Positions 53,409-63,681 are shown, counted from the stretch's first letter. The stretch is DNA of 64,000 nt from Massilia cavernae (GCF_003590855.1 NZ_QYUP01000010.1:1-64000); one strand, 5' to 3'. Numbers and translations: made by a program. Notes: generated from the sequence alone by a model not told the origin.

Positions 53409-54158
53409 ATGAACTCTACCACCCTGCCATCGGCGCCGCCAAAGAAGCACCGCAATCTCGCTCAGGGCGTGGTCGCCTACATCACCGACAGCATCCGCGA
53501 CGGCGCACTCGATCCGGGCGACAAGCTGCCGACCGAATCGGAGATCATGCGGCTGCAGGGCGTCAGCCGCACCGTCGTGCGCGAAGCGATTTCGCACTTG
53601 CAGGCCGCCGGCCTGGTCGAGACGCGCCACGGCATTGGCACCTTCGTGCTCGAGCCCCCTCCCGCCGGCATGCTGGGCCTGGACCCGAACACCGTGATCA
53701 CCATGCGCGACGTGCTGGCCATCCTCGAGTTGCGCATCAGCCTTGAAACCGAAGCGGCCGGGCTGGCCGCAAGCCGCCGCACCGATGAACAGCTGCAGCA
53801 ACTGCGAGCCGCGCTGGACAGCTTCGAAGCGTGCGTGCGCACCGGCGGCGAAACCGTCGCCTCCGACCAGCAGTTCCACCTGATGATCGCGCAGGCCTCG
53901 TCGAACCGCTACTTCCACGACATCCTGGGCCACCTGGGGAAAAACATCATCCCGCGCGCCCGCCTCAATTCGGCCAGGCTGGCGCAGGAGGACCCGGTGA
54001 TCTACATGGAGAGGGTGATCAACGAGCACGAAGACATCTTCAATGCCATCGCGCGCAAGGATCCGGAATCGGCGCGCGCCGCGATGCGTACCCACCTCAG
54101 CAACAGCCGCGAACGGCTGCGCCGCGCGCAGGAAATGGCCGAGGGCGGCAAAGCCTGA
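53409..54158 (+). CDS. FadR-subfamily GntR transcriptional regulator
   Basis: A 249-residue protein. The winged helix (about 15-80) reads ALDPGDKLPTESEIMRLQGV then SRTVVREAISHLQAAGLVET. The C-terminal FCD ligand-binding domain (about 100-235) has LAILELRISLETEAAGLAA, with metal-binding positions suggested by DQQFHLMIAQAS and INEHEDIFNAI. It is a DNA-binding repressor or activator responding to a small carboxylate-like ligand. The target may be its own promoter; no neighbouring pathway gene is obvious. Confidence 0.92.
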   Translation: MNSTTLPSAPPKKHRNLAQGVVAYITDSIRDGALDPGDKLPTESEIMRLQGVSRTVVREAISHLQAAGLVETRHGIGTFVLEPPPAGMLGLDPNTVITMRDVLAILELRISLETEAAGLAASRRTDEQLQQLRAALDSFEACVRTGGETVASDQQFHLMIAQASSNRYFHDILGHLGKNIIPRARLNSARLAQEDPVIYMERVINEHEDIFNAIARKDPESARAAMRTHLSNSRERLRRAQEMAEGGKA

Positions 54159-54226
54159 CCGGTTCCCTCCTGTCATCGGCATAGGGGGCAGCTATTTTAA
54201 ACTGCTCCCCTGCCACACCACCTGAG

Positions 54227-54641
54227 CTGGGCCGTGACCGCATTGCCCGCCTGCGTAAGGAGCTAGCCCTGCGCTGCAAGCAGAAGCGCAAGTTCAAGGC
54301 CACCACCAACTCGAATCACGACCTGCCTGTCGCTGACAGTCTGTTGAATCAGACCTTCGCACCATGCCGCCCGAACGAGGCCTGGGTGACCGACATTACG
54401 CACGTGGCCACTGGCGAAGGTTGGCTCTACGTCGCTGGCGTAAAGGATGTGTTCACTTGTGAACTGGTTGGGTTATGCGATGGGAGAGCGAATGACGCAA
54501 GCCTTGACAGCACAGGCGCAGGCCGCAATCCATGAATACATCGATCGCTTCTACAACCGCCAGCGACGGCATTCGCGACTTGGAAATGTTCCGCCAGCTT
54601 TGTTTGCTAAAGAATTTCAGCAAACCAAGCTGGCGGCTTGA
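54227..54641 (+). pseudogene. IS3-family transposase (orfB) remnant with internal deletion
   Basis: The fragment starts inside orfB (GRDRIARLRKELALRCKQKR) and continues NQTFAPCRPNEAWVTDITHV to VFTCELVG. It then shifts frame to GYAMGERMTQALTAQ and jumps directly to QAAIHEYIDRFYNRQRRHSR, RLGNVPPALFA and the natural stop. The whole DDE catalytic middle is missing and the 5' half is gone. A possible right end (TGTCCGTTATTGACAG) follows at about 54650. It is inactive debris between the FadR-type gene and the LacI-type gene. Confidence 0.88.
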
Positions 54642-54737
54642 AACACGAGTGTCCGTTATTGACAGTTCACCTCAGTGCCAGGCCAACGTTGGTGGACGCA
54701 CAGGAAAAAGATCAGCTTGCAATTTTAAACGAAGTTC

Positions 54738-54749
54738 GGTAACGTTAAC
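54738..54749. promoter_or_regulatory. LacI-type operator GGTAACGTTAAC before the lacI-like gene
   Basis: A CG-centred near-palindrome (one mismatch) 34 bases upstream of the regulator start. It shares GGTAACG with sites upstream of the propeller gene (about 55891) and the TonB receptor (63670). Autoregulation is inferred. Confidence 0.5.
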
Positions 54750-54782
54750 AGAAATAGCGAACTGGATTTGAGAGAAAGTGCA

Positions 54783-55835
54783 ATGAAGAAGAAAAAGGCT
54801 GTCACCCTGGTGGATGTGGCGAAGAAGGCAGGGGTATCCGTCATGACTGCCTCGCGCGCGCTCAATGAAGATGAAAGCGCATCCAAGAAAGCACGCGAAA
54901 TGGTGCGCCAGGCCGTCCAGGAACTGGGGTATGCGCCAAATGCCCTGGCCCGGCTGATGAAGGGGGGGCGCACCAACGTGATCGGCGTGATCGTCAATGA
55001 CCTTTCATCCGTTGTCGTGAACGCGTTCGCTACGGCGGTCAGCGACGAGGTCCGGAAGTACGATATGGACTTGTTCATCTACAGCTCGCAAAGCGGACTG
55101 GAGCATGGCAAGGGGCAGAAAGCGAGCCAGTTGCTGCACGGCTTATGGGACGGGCTCATTTATGTACTCCCGCGCGTATCGCCCGATTACCTGAAGCAGC
55201 TGGAAACGGATGCAGATCACCCTATCGTGCTGTTGAATTACTGCCGTGAGACCAGCTTGCCGGTAGTCCGGGCCGACAACCAAAGTAGTGCGCACGATGC
55301 GGTCAGCCACCTCATAGAACTGGGGCACCGCCGGATCGCATTTATCAGAGGTACGGCGCACACCGGGCAAAGTCCGGAGCGCGAGCTCGGCTACTCCAGT
55401 GCGCTTGAAGGCGCTGGTTTGCCACTGGCGCCGGAACTGATCCAGGAAGGCGACTTCAATGAAACTTCCGGGCTGGAGGCTGGACGCGCCCTGCTGGCCC
55501 TGCCCGATCCTCCCACGGCGATTTTTGCCGCAAACGACTGCATGGCAATTGGCTCCATGACTGCCGTGCGCGAAAAAGGACTGCGCATTCCAGAAGATGT
55601 CTCGATCATCGGCTTCGATGACATTCCAATGGCACGCGCTGTGCAGCCCGGCCTGACCACCTTGCGCCAACCGATAGGCGCGATGGCGCATGCTGCGGTT
55701 CAGGAATTGATGCGCCGTATCCAGGGACAACCGGGACGTCGCCAACGCATTGAATTTCCAAGCGAATTCATTATTCGCGAATCCGCGGGACCGGTCGCCG
55801 GCAAGCGTCCCCGCACACGCCGCGCCGGGGCCTGA
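54783..55835 (+). CDS. LacI-family transcriptional regulator
   Basis: A 350-residue protein from ATG 54783. The HTH and hinge helix are VTLVDVAKKAGVSVMTASRA and GYAPNALARLMKGGRTNVIG. The periplasmic-binding-protein-like domain has NDLSSVVVNAFATAV, HLIELGHRRIAFIRG and DVSIIGFDDIPMARAVQPGL. It should repress sugar- or glycan-related genes until an inducer binds. Neighbouring beta-propeller, sulfatase, FGE and TonB receptor genes, and shared operator-like sites, make it the likely local regulator. Confidence 0.94.
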   Translation: MKKKKAVTLVDVAKKAGVSVMTASRALNEDESASKKAREMVRQAVQELGYAPNALARLMKGGRTNVIGVIVNDLSSVVVNAFATAVSDEVRKYDMDLFIYSSQSGLEHGKGQKASQLLHGLWDGLIYVLPRVSPDYLKQLETDADHPIVLLNYCRETSLPVVRADNQSSAHDAVSHLIELGHRRIAFIRGTAHTGQSPERELGYSSALEGAGLPLAPELIQEGDFNETSGLEAGRALLALPDPPTAIFAANDCMAIGSMTAVREKGLRIPEDVSIIGFDDIPMARAVQPGLTTLRQPIGAMAHAAVQELMRRIQGQPGRRQRIEFPSEFIIRESAGPVAGKRPRTRRAGA

Positions 55836-55851
55836 AGCAACCGGCAAGGGC

Positions 55852-55868
55852 ATGGAATAACATTCCAT
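55852..55868. promoter_or_regulatory. Palindrome ATGGAAT-AAC-ATTCCAT upstream of the propeller gene
   Basis: Perfect 7-base arms around 3 bases, just after the LacI-type gene and 123 bases before the propeller gene. It is unlike the LacI-type half-site at 55889-55897 (TTGGTAACG), so a second regulator could act here. A short terminator is less likely because no T-run follows. Confidence 0.45.
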
Positions 55869-55990
55869 AGTCACTATTTGCACAAAACTTGGTAACGCGG
55901 CGCGATTTTACTGCGACATGCAGTGATCGCGCCGTGCGGGAGGCGCCGAAGCTCGCTGCTTGAAGGCGCCAAAATCACAGAGGAGCGACC

Positions 55991-58009
55991 ATGACCGATT
56001 CAACCATTCACCGCCGGACGCTGTTGCGGGCTGCCGGGGCATCCGCGGCCATCGCTGCCACCGGAGCATTGTCGCTGGGCGCCGCTTGCGCCTGGGCGGC
56101 ATCTCCAGAGGCGCGTGGTCCCGAGATTCTCGACCTCGGCCCCGCGGTGCGCCAATTCTCTTTGATGAGCGGCGTGATGATCGGCGACACGGTCTATATA
56201 GGCTCGCGCAATGTCGAACCGCCCAGGATCATCGCATTCCACGTCCCGTCCGGCCGCGTCACCGCAAGGACCGACCTCGCGGGCGGTCACTCGATCCAGG
56301 CGATCGCAGCCGACCCGTCAGGCAAGTACGTCTATGCGGGCGTCCTGCAGAAAGATCATGGTCCGAACCTCTTCCGTTGGGATGTCTCGAACCCGCAGAT
56401 GCCAGCCGTCACGCTCGGCAAGACGGGCGATCCCAATCTCCGGGCGATCACCGTTGCCCCGGATGGCCGCGTCTACGCGGCCGGTACCACTCAGGGGAAG
56501 GACATCCCCGGCCCGGCGCTGTGGGAGTATGATCCGGCGACCGGCGCCATCCGCAGTCTGGGTGTACCGAACCCGGCGGCGAACACGCCCGTCGGCATCC
56601 GCTCGGTGGCGGCGACGGCGACCACGGTCTTTATCGGCACCGGTTTGATGATCGACGGGACGGCAGCGACACGTGCAGCGCTGTTTGCGTATGATCGCGC
56701 CAGCGGCAAGTTCACCAACATCACGCCAAAGGAGATGCTGGAGGGTAGCAGCGTGCGCTGGGTCAAGCTGGTCGGCGACCGGCTCGTGGCCGGCGCCTCC
56801 GGCTCCTCGGCGATCGCTGCAATTCGCCTGGACAATCTCGCCTCATACCAGATCGCAAAATCCACCGACGACACCGCGAAGGCCTTTGCCAGGATCGGCG
56901 ATCGGATCATCTATGCGGGCGGCTCGGGGCTGCGTGCCTACGACTTCGCCACCAACACGATCGCTCGTGTCAACACGAACGGCCTCGAATTGGGGGAGGT
57001 CTGGAATATCGCTGAGCGTGCGGGACGCGCGATCGTTACAAGCGCCTACGGCTTTGTCGCAGAGATCGACCTCGCGACGGGCAAGTCGACCGTGTTCGAC
57101 CTCGTCGAGAGGGGCGCCCAGGCGGATCCGCAGGCCGTGATGGGCATCGCCGCGAGCGCGGGCGTCGTCTATGTCGGCGGGACGGGTACGATCGCAAAAC
57201 ACGACACTCGCCGTGGTACGGTCGAGTATCTGCGGGCGCCGGGCGAGGCGAAGGATGCCATCATCGTCGATGGCGACCTCATCACTGGCCAGTACAGTGG
57301 CGAAGGCATCTGGCGTTACGATCCCCGAAGCGGGCGCCCCATCGCGCAAGCGGCCAAGTTCCCCGCGGCGCAGAACCGCCCGCTCGATGTCTGCTGGGAC
57401 GCCGCCCACCAACTGGCGCTGTTCGCCGTACAGTCGGACGGCGCGGGCGGCGGGGCGTTCTGGACCTACGATCCGAAGGGGAAGCAGTCCCGGTCGTTCG
57501 TGAATCCGATCGACCGGGCGCAGATGGTCCGCGCCGTCGCGACCCGCGAAGGCGTGGCCTTCCTCGGTGGCGACAATGTGCTCGCGACCGGGCCACGCGG
57601 CACGATCGTCGCCTTTGACCCAAAGGCTGGCAAGGAGCTGTGGCGGCTCGAGACCAATCTCGGCGCCGGTATCGGCTCGCTCGCGATACAGGGCCAGCAT
57701 CTCTACGGCATCGCGAGGAACGGCACCGCCTTCGTGGTGGATGTGTTACTCCGCACCATGGTGCACAAGGCGGACATCCGCAAACTCGCACACGGCTTCT
57801 CGGCGCTCGTGACCAACCTCGGCATCGTCTACGGTGTCTCCGACACGTCGGTCTTCAAGTTCGACCCGACCACCTTCGCAGCGACGGCTGTGGTCGAGGG
57901 GATTAACGGCGGCTGGTACAGCGGCTCGCACATCACCAACGATGAACAGGGCTATCTGTATACGATGCGGGGCCGCAATCTCGTCCGCATCAAGGATCAC
58001 AAGCGTTGA
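55991..58009 (+). CDS. Tat-exported beta-propeller (PQQ/WD-like repeat) protein
   Basis: A 672-residue protein with GAGG before ATG and a Tat signal (HRRTLLRAAGASAAIAATGA). The mature part is a string of beta-propeller blades with repeating patterns such as AYDRASGKFTNIT, AYDFATNTIARV, AEIDLATGKSTVF, RYDPRSGRPIAQ and AFDPKAGKELWRLETNLGAG. No catalytic motif is recognised. Position between the LacI-type regulator and a sulfatase suggests a periplasmic binding or lyase-like role on the same substrate; that is inference only. Confidence 0.72.
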   Translation: MTDSTIHRRTLLRAAGASAAIAATGALSLGAACAWAASPEARGPEILDLGPAVRQFSLMSGVMIGDTVYIGSRNVEPPRIIAFHVPSGRVTARTDLAGGHSIQAIAADPSGKYVYAGVLQKDHGPNLFRWDVSNPQMPAVTLGKTGDPNLRAITVAPDGRVYAAGTTQGKDIPGPALWEYDPATGAIRSLGVPNPAANTPVGIRSVAATATTVFIGTGLMIDGTAATRAALFAYDRASGKFTNITPKEMLEGSSVRWVKLVGDRLVAGASGSSAIAAIRLDNLASYQIAKSTDDTAKAFARIGDRIIYAGGSGLRAYDFATNTIARVNTNGLELGEVWNIAERAGRAIVTSAYGFVAEIDLATGKSTVFDLVERGAQADPQAVMGIAASAGVVYVGGTGTIAKHDTRRGTVEYLRAPGEAKDAIIVDGDLITGQYSGEGIWRYDPRSGRPIAQAAKFPAAQNRPLDVCWDAAHQLALFAVQSDGAGGGAFWTYDPKGKQSRSFVNPIDRAQMVRAVATREGVAFLGGDNVLATGPRGTIVAFDPKAGKELWRLETNLGAGIGSLAIQGQHLYGIARNGTAFVVDVLLRTMVHKADIRKLAHGFSALVTNLGIVYGVSDTSVFKFDPTTFAATAVVEGINGGWYSGSHITNDEQGYLYTMRGRNLVRIKDHKR

Positions 58010-58123
58010 TCCCACACGCGGGACGTCCCCGGCCTTCGACCGGCTGGGGTGTCGCGCGCCATTTCCAACTGCTTACGGCCGAATTCAACGCGATGGCCGC
58101 GCCGCTATTCGAGGAGAGAGAGA

Positions 58124-59557
58124 ATGACCCGAGCCAGGACGCTACGCCTGATCTTGTTCGCCGCCGCCTGTGTGTCGGCATCGCTGCCTGCCATCGCCAC
58201 GGCGCAGGAGCGCAAGCCCAACATCGTCATCTTCCTGGCCGACGATCTCGGCTATCAGGATACCGGGCCCTATGGCGACAAGACCGTGCGCACGCCAAAT
58301 CTCGACCGACTGGCCAAGGAGGGCGTCGCGTTCGACCAGGCGTTCGTCGCCTCGCCGGCCTGTGCGCCCAGCCGCGCCGCATTGCTCACCGGGCTGATGC
58401 CAGCGCGCACCGGCGCCGAAGCGAACCCGTCGGAGCCGCGCAGCTGGGTGCGCAAGCTGCCGTCGTACCTCCAGGAGCAAGGCTATGAGGTCGTCGCGTT
58501 CGGCAAGGTCTCGCACTATCAGCAGACCGCCCAGTACGGTTTCGACCATTTCGAACACGACACCTTCCACGATCCCGAAGGCATACCATCCAGCATCCGT
58601 TGGCTGAAGGCGCGCAACAGCAGCAAACCGCTGGCGATCTTCGTCGGCAGCAACTGGCCGCATGTTCCCTGGCCCGCGACGACCGAAGGCTATGACCCGT
58701 CGGCGGTGAAGCTGCCGGCGCTGGCGGTCGATACGCCGATCACCCGAACCGCGCGCGCGCAATACGATGCGGCGGTGACGCGGATGGACAGCGAATTGGG
58801 CTCGGTTCTCGACACGGTGGATAGGACGCTAGGCAAGAACACGATCGTGCTGTTTTCGTCCGATCACGGGGCGCAATGGCCTTTTGCGAAGTGGAACCTG
58901 TACGACGCGGGAATCCGCGTTCCGATGATTGTGCGCTGGGCTGGGACGGTCCGGCCGGGCATGCGCACCGACGCGATGGTCAGCTGGATCGATATCCTGC
59001 CCACGCTGGTCGACATGGCAGGCGGCAAACCGCCCGTCGATATCGACGGCAAGTCGTTCGCACCGCTGCTGCGCGGGACGGCGCCGGGCCATCGCGACGC
59101 GATCTTCACGACGCACGACAACGACCAGTACGTTAACGTCTATCCGATGCGCAGCGTGCGCACCGGGCGTTGGAAGTACATCCGCAACCTCCACCCCGAC
59201 TATGTCTACACCACGCACATCGACCAGTTCGTGCAGCGCCCCGGTAGAGGAAATTTTTTCCCATCATGGCGCGAGGCGGCGATGCGCGATCCGGCGGCAA
59301 AGAAGATCGTCGCGCGCTATTATCACCGGCCGGCAGAAGAACTTTACGACTTGAAGGCCGATCCGGACGAGCGCGTCAACCTGGCGGGCGACAAGAAATA
59401 TTCCGCGACGCTCGAGGATCTGCGCACACGTCTGGAGGCGTGGCGCAACGATCAGGGCGACACCGTTCGCGTCAAGGAGACGCCGCACCTGAAGGAAGGC
59501 CCGATCGGCGGCGCGCCCGATCCGCAAGTGCAGGACAAGGCGAAAGTGACGAAGTGA
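58124..59557 (+). CDS. Sulfatase, type I (formylglycine-dependent), exported
   Basis: A 477-residue protein from ATG 58124 (GAGGAGAG ribosome site) with a signal peptide ending near AIATAQ. Metal-binding NIVIFLADDLGYQDTGPYG (about residues 29-47) is followed by the sulfatase signature CAPSRAALLTG (about 77-87), whose Cys is the residue converted to formylglycine. IVLFSSDHGAQWPFAKW and the C-terminal ELYDLKADPDERVNLA complete the family pattern. It removes sulfate esters in the periplasm or outside. The converging neighbour is the activating enzyme. The substrate is unknown. Confidence 0.93.
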   Translation: MTRARTLRLILFAAACVSASLPAIATAQERKPNIVIFLADDLGYQDTGPYGDKTVRTPNLDRLAKEGVAFDQAFVASPACAPSRAALLTGLMPARTGAEANPSEPRSWVRKLPSYLQEQGYEVVAFGKVSHYQQTAQYGFDHFEHDTFHDPEGIPSSIRWLKARNSSKPLAIFVGSNWPHVPWPATTEGYDPSAVKLPALAVDTPITRTARAQYDAAVTRMDSELGSVLDTVDRTLGKNTIVLFSSDHGAQWPFAKWNLYDAGIRVPMIVRWAGTVRPGMRTDAMVSWIDILPTLVDMAGGKPPVDIDGKSFAPLLRGTAPGHRDAIFTTHDNDQYVNVYPMRSVRTGRWKYIRNLHPDYVYTTHIDQFVQRPGRGNFFPSWREAAMRDPAAKKIVARYYHRPAEELYDLKADPDERVNLAGDKKYSATLEDLRTRLEAWRNDQGDTVRVKETPHLKEGPIGGAPDPQVQDKAKVTK

Positions 59558-59576
59558 CGAGACGCGAGCGGCCGGT

Positions 59577-60476
59577 CTATGCACGGATGATGCAACGGAA
59601 GCCGAGATGCGAAGTCGATGTATCGATGGTCTGCGGCCAGCGCGCCGCTGGCCGGTAACGCTGGCAATAATTGGGCGCGCAAAGATGCGAGCCGCCCTTG
59701 GTCACGCGGGTTTCGAAACGTTCGCCACCTGCCGGATGCTGGGACCCGCCACAGCATGTCGGCGCATCGGGCGATCGTGCTTGCCCATAGGCGTCCCGGG
59801 TCCACTCCCAGACATTGCCGATCATGTCATAGAGACCATAGCCATTGGGCGGATAGGAGCGAACGGGGCTCGTGCGCTCCAGACCGGAGTCCGCGCGATT
59901 TTCATGCGGGAACAGGCCGCGCCAGGTCTTGGCCATCGCCTTTCCGTTCGGTTGGAATTCGTCGCCCCACGCATAGGTCGCGCCATCCAGGCCGCCACGC
60001 GCGGCGAACTCCCACTCGGCTTCGGTCGGAAGCGATTTCCCGGCCCACCGCGCATAGGCCTCCGCATCGCTCGCGGCGATATGCACGACCGGATGATCCT
60101 CCAGTCCCTCGATCGAACTGCCGGGTCCCAATGGAGCCCGCCAATATGCGCCAACGATGAACTTCCACCAGACAGGCGGCCCTCCGAGATCGACCGGGCT
60201 GTCGGGCGGCACGAATACGATCGACCCGGCGCGTCCCATCTCAGGAAGCATGCCGGGATAGTCCACAGGATCGGGCGCGAATTCGGCAAAGGTCTTGTGA
60301 CCCGTCGCATCGACGAAGCGCGCGAACTCGCGGTTCGTCACCGGCGTCTCGTCGATCCAGAAATCGCCGACCCTGGCGCGGCGACGCGGCGCCTCCTCCG
60401 GGTAGAAATCATCCGCCCCCATGTCGAACGAACCACCAGAAACGAAACCCATGCCCTCGAACATGTCGTTCAGCAT
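59577..60476 (-). CDS. Formylglycine-generating enzyme (sulfatase-activating)
   Basis: A 299-residue protein of the FGE/SUMF1 family. Visible features are GGSFDMGADDFYPEEAPRRR, FWIDETPVTNREFARFVDAT, LPTEAEWEFAARGGLDG and MIGNVWEWTRDAYG. The C-terminal KGGSHLCAPNYCQRYRPAAR holds the paired active-site cysteines (CxxxxC) that distinguish true FGEs from look-alike lectin-fold proteins. It oxidises the sulfatase Cys to formylglycine in the cytoplasm before export. A half operator (TTGGTAGCG, about 60510) lies upstream. Confidence 0.93.
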   Translation of the reverse strand: MLNDMFEGMGFVSGGSFDMGADDFYPEEAPRRRARVGDFWIDETPVTNREFARFVDATGHKTFAEFAPDPVDYPGMLPEMGRAGSIVFVPPDSPVDLGGPPVWWKFIVGAYWRAPLGPGSSIEGLEDHPVVHIAASDAEAYARWAGKSLPTEAEWEFAARGGLDGATYAWGDEFQPNGKAMAKTWRGLFPHENRADSGLERTSPVRSYPPNGYGLYDMIGNVWEWTRDAYGQARSPDAPTCCGGSQHPAGGERFETRVTKGGSHLCAPNYCQRYRPAARWPQTIDTSTSHLGFRCIIRA

Positions 60477-61014
60477 ACCTCTTTACTCCTTATATGATAG
60501 CTTGATAACTTGGTAGCGACTGCGGGCACGCTCTGCAACTCTCGTATCGTGCCCTGGCATCCCGTTGCGCAGCTCAACGTACAGGCGCAGCCGCTTTTTG
60601 TGCGCCTCGGCCCACCCTTCCATATCATCCCCCCTCGGCGCCAGCCATCGTTGCGCACAGCGTGGCGCTCCGGCCCTGCGGGATGGAGCTTGCCTGCGAT
60701 ACACGCTCAAGCGTGCTACTCCGGCCACAAGGCAGCCACGCCCGCCTTCGATTTCCTCAGCTTCGTTGAAACGCTGACGGAACCGGTCGAACTCGCAAAC
60801 ATGGGCTCCCACTTCCAGCTTGTTGCTGCGGCGGCCATGCCTGCATGGAATGCTACGTCACCGCCATGGGGCTGCGCAAGCTGCAGATACACGTGACGGG
60901 TCCTGCCGGCGCCGATCCGGCGGAGCCTTCCGCAGTTGCGCTTCACTTCGCTCGCTGTGGTCAGCTTGCGGCGGGACTTGCACCCACACGAGTACGCCCA
61001 TGCGGGGCGCAAGT
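60477..61014. other. Non-coding stretch between FGE and TonB receptor genes
   Basis: About 540 bases with no convincing gene. Short open frames exist on both strands but lack family resemblance and good ribosome sites. It includes the FGE promoter region (about 60480-60530, AT-rich, with TTGGTAGCG). The rest may be remnant or repeat sequence that I do not recognise. Confidence 0.5.
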
Positions 61015-61040
61015 AAAAAAGCCCCGATTCACATCGGGGC
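61015..61040 (-). terminator. Intrinsic terminator after the TonB receptor gene
   Basis: On the minus strand GCCCCGAT / ATCGGGGC (8 base pairs, 4-base loop) is followed by TTTTTT. It lies 46 bases after the receptor stop codon. Confidence 0.85.
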
Positions 61041-61085
61041 TGTTGCATGAAGGCTGGCGCGGCTAGCGCCGCCACTTGCTATTTT

Positions 61086-63525
61086 TTAGAAGGTCGCGTC
61101 CAAACGCACGCCGAAATACCGGGTGTAGTCGCGCGCCGGAATCCAGCTAGTGTGGTTAACGATGTGCGGATTCGGGTTCGGCTTCAGCACGCTATACGGA
61201 CTGCCTATCGAGTTGCCAAGGCTGGTGGCGTAGGCCTTGTCGAACAGGTTGTTGACGAAGACGCTCAGCTTGTATGCCCCTTCTTGTCCTTGATGCCGAA
61301 GCCAAGATTGGCAATGCCGTATGAACCTTGAGTCAGGCCCGGGTCCTGGTTCAAGTGGAACAAGGTCTCGCTCTGCCAGCGGTATGCGCCGTTGAGGAAG
61401 AAATTGAACTTTTGCGACGGCAATGGCAAGTCGTACGTGGCGCCCAGGTTGAGCTTCACCTTGGGCGCGTTGGGCAGCGATTTGCCGCCCAGGTTCGCTA
61501 CCGCGTTATTGCCGAACTTCGGATTTCTTACGCAGCTACTATGCGACACCCTCGCCGTGCCTTCCGCATTCAGCACCGAATAGCATGGTCCGTTCTCAAA
61601 TTCAGTGACGATGGCACGGGTATAGGCGAACGCACCATTCAGCGTCAGCGCGCGGCTCACGCGCCACGAGCCGTCCGCTTCCAGTCCACTGGTACGCAAG
61701 CCGCCAATGCTGTGCAAGGTGGTGCGGAAAATGCCGTCTGGGTCGAGGAAGCCTGCCGACTGCTGGAAGCCCTTGAAGTCGGTACGGAACACGGCCAGAT
61801 TCAGCATGGCCTTGCCATCCAACAGTCCCAGCTTGGCGCCAATTTCAAAGTTCTTCGCTGTTTCCGCCGGTACCGGAAACTTGTCGGCCACTTCCTTCGT
61901 CAGGAAGCTGGTCAGATCGTAGGCCACGCCCTTGTGGCCGGTGGAGAACAGCGCATACAGCATGGTGTCGCGATCAACCTGATGCTGGAGGCCGATCTTG
62001 CCGGTGACGTCGTTGGCGCTGTGGGCGTCGTCATCCCCGCCGAACCGCTCCAGCGGGACGCGGCCGAAATTTGGCGGCGGCAGGAAACGGGTGAAGCCGA
62101 AGCCGGTATCTTCGCGGTTCAATCGCAGGCCGGTGATCAGGCTGGTGCCTTTCCTGAATTCCCATGACGACTGGCCAAACAGGGCATAACTGGTGTTGCG
62201 CGCATTGGCGTGATACCACGAGGCAAACGTACCGGCCGGCGCCTTGGTCAGTTCGCGCTGCAGGCGGTTGTCGCCGTACCACAGGCCGATCAGATAACGC
62301 ACATCGCCACTGTCTGGCGAGGTCAGCCGCAGTTCCTGGGTGCGCGATTCCACGTCAAACATACCGTACTGAATCATGCTGCCGGTAAAGCCACTCGGCT
62401 TGCCGTTGACCAGCATGTAGCGCATGATGTCACCATCGGTACCGTCAAGATCCTGCCAATCGTTCATCTTGTAGCTGGCGTAAGACGTGATCGAACTCAG
62501 CACATGTTTGGCAAGCAGCGAGTCCACGCCGAAGGTGTACTGCAACTTCAGGCCGGCACCTGCGGTGGTCGAATTGCCGCCCGCCGGATAATCGTTGCGC
62601 ACGTCCACATTGCCCGGGCGCAGGTTTATGCCCCGCAGCAGCTCCGAGGTCGGCAACTGGGGGATGTTTGAGTACAGGCCGCCTGGCGTCATCGAGGTAA
62701 ACACCGGCACGCAGCAATTGATGTTGCTGCGATTGGCGTAGGGCGAAAACACGACTTCGAAATTATCGCTTGGCGTCCACTCCAGTTTCCCCATGAAGGT
62801 CTTGTTCTTGGAGCCGTTCATCCGCTCACCCGTGGTCAGGTTATGCACTACGCCGCCAAAGCTGGTCTTGCTGGCGGACAGGCGCATGCGCACGGTATCG
62901 CTCAATGCGCCCGAGGTGCTGGCGCCGAGGCGCCACTCGCTGTCATTGGTCAGCAAGGTCGAGGTGCGGGTACGCCATTTGCTTTCAATGGGCTTGGTGG
63001 TGATGGCCACGGCGCCGGCGATCGAGCTCTTGCCGTGCAAGGTGCTTTGCGGTCCCTTCAAGACTTCGATGCGGTGTACATCCGCCAGATCCTTGAAGGC
63101 GCCAGCCTGCATGCCCAGCGGGACATCATCAATAATCACCGACACGTCCGCTTCGACGCCGACGCCGAGGGAATAGGTACCGATGCCGCGCATGTTGAGG
63201 CTGAAATTACCAGGCTGGGCACCGTAGGTCACGGTCAGCGCCGGCGACAACGCGGGCAAATCATTCATATCCCGCACATTGTTGTTCTGCAGGACGGTGT
63301 CGTTCAGGACGGTGATTGCGGCCGGCACGTCCTGCAGGTTCTGCAAGCGCTTATTGGCCGTCACGACCACGGTCTCAAGCTTGGCGCCGCCATCCGGGGC
63401 AGGCGGGCCTTGTCAGCCTGCTCGGCCCATGCAAGCCCGGGACTCATGCTTGCCAGGGCAAGCGCTACAGCCACTGTCAGTGGACGGGCCTGCAGCGCTT
63501 GCTTGTTGATGTGATAGTTCTTCAT
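61086..63525 (-). CDS. TonB-dependent outer-membrane receptor, frameshifted twice in this sequence
   Basis: The frames together give about 812 residues, a normal length. The start at 63525 gives a signal peptide (KNYHINKQALQARPLTVAVA to LAWAEQA). At a four-G run (63396-63399) the frame breaks; the other frame reads GGAKLETVVVTANKRLQNLQ, including a TonB-box-like region. The plug domain (SLNMRGIGTYSLGVGVEADV, VHRIEVLKGPQSTLHGKSSI) and barrel follow. A second break at 61277-61280 separates NLGFGIKDK from AYKLSVFVNNLFDKAYATSL and the terminal LDATF. Restoring one base at each run repairs the gene. It should import a substrate of the sulfatase locus across the outer membrane. Confidence 0.87.
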
Positions 63526-63669
63526 TTCCTACATCTCCACTCTATTTTTCAACGATTTGACAACCGACCACGCTGATCGCGACATGCCTTTAGCGCGACC
63601 TTAACGCTTCTAACTTCTGTAAGAAAAATCAACGAAAGGGCGCTCGTATCATTCGCCATCGCAATTTTA

Positions 63670-63681
63670 GGTAACGATACC
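63670..63681. promoter_or_regulatory. LacI-type operator GGTAACGATACC before the TonB receptor
   Basis: A CG-centred near-palindrome (GGTA-ACGA-TACC) 144 bases upstream of the receptor start, in an AT-rich promoter region. It closely resembles the site in front of the LacI-type gene. Confidence 0.55.

Noticed and set aside
60845..61066. Small gene in the 60.5-61.0 kb gap
   Set aside because: It runs into the terminator of the TonB receptor, lacks a good ribosome site and has no family resemblance.
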